Of a DNA stretch of 22,461 nucleotides, positions 21,194-22,461 are shown one piece after another. The position numbers and the translations under genes were made by a program. Under the pieces are notes generated by a model. The model saw only the letters and a list, made by a program, of their open reading frames with translations, did not search any database and was not told the origin of the DNA. Source of the stretch: Pseudomonadota bacterium. GTDB taxonomy: Bacteria > Pseudomonadota > Alphaproteobacteria > Sphingomonadales > Sphingomonadaceae. The stretch covers positions 1 through 22,461 of the forward strand of contig JAFAEZ010000063.1 in NCBI GenBank assembly GCA_023423775.1, in the 5' to 3' direction. Every line of letters starts with the position of its first letter. Within the stretch, counting starts at the first letter, position 1.

Positions 21194-22408
21194 TCACAAG
21201 GCACGCTGCATCTTCCAGCCCGGAGCATTCAGGCATTGCTCCGGCGACGGCCGCTCGTAGCGCTGACAGTCCCACCGGACATGGTCCTGGCCGTTGCGCC
21301 GAATGAAGTGAAAGCCGAGCCCTTTTCCCTCGCTTCCCGGCTCTGGAATCGAGTTCGGCACGAGCGGCGCGGTGGGCCAGCCGAGAACCCGGCATGCGGA
21401 CCGAGTGCCGCAGAGATCGGCGGCCGCAAGCGCGTAAGTGCCCGATTGAGTTCCAGGCTGGAGCGCGAGCAGGAAGATCCCTTCCCCTTCGTCGGCCAGG
21501 AGCAGCCTTCCGCCGCGCACCTCCCGCGCCTCGAACGGACGCGCATCCCCCGCAAGCACCCGGGTGTCCGCCCCTGATGCATATTCGAGTGCGGGCCCCG
21601 CCGGGTCCGCGAGGCCTGCAACCAAGCGATGCGCAGCTGAGAGGGACGCCAGGCGAGCGATCACAGATTCGGTCAAGGCCGGCTTTGCTCGATAGGCCAG
21701 GGGCTTTCCCCAGCTTCCCGGCCAGCGAAAGAAGAGATGGGTGCGGACGGCCGCGATCTTCTCCATCCGGGCATTCCAATAAGGCACGACCCAGTTGGTA
21801 TGATAATGGGTGGCGAGACCTACCGGCGCGAAGACGCGTCCCTCGAGCATTTCGATCGCGCTGGCCCTCGTTCTGCGCCAGAGCGCCTCGGGTGGGATCC
21901 GGGCCATCGCGCCATCGCAGGTGAACGTGAACTGGCACCCGGTGTCACGCTCGGAACCCTGGAACACGACTCCGCAGACCGACTTGGGGAAGGCAGGATG
22001 CCGCGCGCGGTTCATGACGACCTGCGCGACCGCGCGTTGTCCCTCCCAGTCGGCCCCGGCCTCGTACCACATGGCGGCGGCAAGGCAGTCGACGGCGCGT
22101 TCGCGATCATCGCCTCGCGCCATGAGATGATAAGGCGCAGCGGACGGGTTGGGCCCGCTCGAAAATGGGATCGACGCGTTGATGGCTCGGGCCTTGTCCT
22201 CAGGGATGTCCGGAATGACCTCGGGTGCGACCACGGGAACCGGCTCCTGCTTCAGCAGGGTTTGGAGCGTAACGGGCGCGGGGGGCCTTGCCGGCTCGGG
22301 TGAAGACGGCGGTCCGATCCGCCCGAGGTCGCCCGACGTCAGGCTCCCGAGGAGAAGGAGCGGCAGCACGAAGATCGCGAGCCTTGGCCAGAGAAGCGTC
22401 GCGTCCAT
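21194..22408 (-). CDS. SleB-type cell-wall hydrolase
   Basis: 404 aa. An N-terminal membrane-spanning or signal segment (residues 8-25, PRLAIFVLPLLLLGSL) is followed by a Pro-rich linker (33-70). The Hydrolase_2 (SleB/CwlJ) domain is at about 105-225: CLAAAMWYEAGADWEGQRAV with the likely catalytic Glu at E116, then QVVMNRARHPAFPKSVCGVV, then GCQFTFTCDG and ATHYHTNWVVPYW. SleB-type enzymes are peptidoglycan lytic transglycosylases; in Gram-negatives they act on periplasmic murein. The C-terminal about 170 residues are an additional Cys-containing region of unknown role (DLCGTRSACRVLGW; HVRWDCQRYERPSPEQC). GAAGGGAAG precedes this ATG; an ATG 14 codons upstream is less likely. It is the first gene of the operon, 52 bp before the methyltransferase. 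Confidence 0.88.
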   Translation of the reverse strand: MDATLLWPRLAIFVLPLLLLGSLTSGDLGRIGPPSSPEPARPPAPVTLQTLLKQEPVPVVAPEVIPDIPEDKARAINASIPFSSGPNPSAAPYHLMARGDDRERAVDCLAAAMWYEAGADWEGQRAVAQVVMNRARHPAFPKSVCGVVFQGSERDTGCQFTFTCDGAMARIPPEALWRRTRASAIEMLEGRVFAPVGLATHYHTNWVVPYWNARMEKIAAVRTHLFFRWPGSWGKPLAYRAKPALTESVIARLASLSAAHRLVAGLADPAGPALEYASGADTRVLAGDARPFEAREVRGGRLLLADEGEGIFLLALQPGTQSGTYALAAADLCGTRSACRVLGWPTAPLVPNSIPEPGSEGKGLGFHFIRRNGQDHVRWDCQRYERPSPEQCLNAPGWKMQRAL

Positions 22409-22461
22409 GCTCTTCCCTTCTGCAAGCTTTCCAAGCTGACGCATCCACACGCCCGCCGGCG

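Overview
The window reads as chromosomal DNA from a GC-rich alphaproteobacterium, most likely of the order Sphingomonadales. The support is the codon bias, a Ros/MucR zinc-finger regulator, a CsgH-type curli chaperone (an alphaproteobacterial family), sphingomonad-like VanZ and zinc-ribbon proteins, and dense gene-end/gene-start overlaps. The assignment is by eye and no database was searched. No tRNA, rRNA, CRISPR array, integrase, transposase or insertion sequence was recognised.

Left part (1-4120). A curli-type amyloid block on the + strand holds a curlin-repeat protein (85-825), an unrecognised secreted protein (924-1652) and a CsgH-like chaperone (1668-2030). A structured non-coding gap follows. 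Next, on the - strand, come a VanZ-like ORF that lacks a proper start and a Crp/Fnr-type regulator.

Bactofilin region (4120-7488, - strand). There are two bactofilin modules. Reading in the direction of transcription, the first is bactofilin B followed by a broken zinc-ribbon/membrane/SH3 gene. The second is bactofilin A, an overlapping 125-aa hypothetical protein and an intact zinc-ribbon protein. Each bactofilin is preceded by a nearly identical promoter-like element (TTGARG, 17 bp, TAMAGT, under an A-rich upstream stretch), so the promoter and bactofilin look duplicated together. The second zinc-ribbon gene changes reading frame three times. This duplicated cytoskeletal/envelope module is the least explained part of the window.

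Middle part (7872-18122). Two 177-aa RTX-repeat calcium-binding paralogues (7872-8405 and 17589-18122) bracket an unknown 175-aa gene, a complete sulfate ABC transporter and a MucR-type regulator. The transporter order is a lipoprotein Sbp, cysT, cysW, cysA and a second, soluble Sbp, followed by an OprP/OprO-like porin. Overlapping starts and stops in sbp-cysT-cysW-cysA indicate tight translational coupling. A plausible flow is sulfate through the porin, capture by either binding protein, then import by CysT/CysW/CysA.

Right part (18718-22408). A small Fis-type HTH protein converges on a - strand cell-envelope operon made of a SleB-type cell-wall hydrolase, an FkbM-family methyltransferase and an M23 (LytM) endopeptidase.

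Much of the window concerns the cell surface: amyloid fibres, RTX proteins, bactofilins, peptidoglycan hydrolases and a porin. MucR, Crp-like and Fis-like regulators are interspersed.
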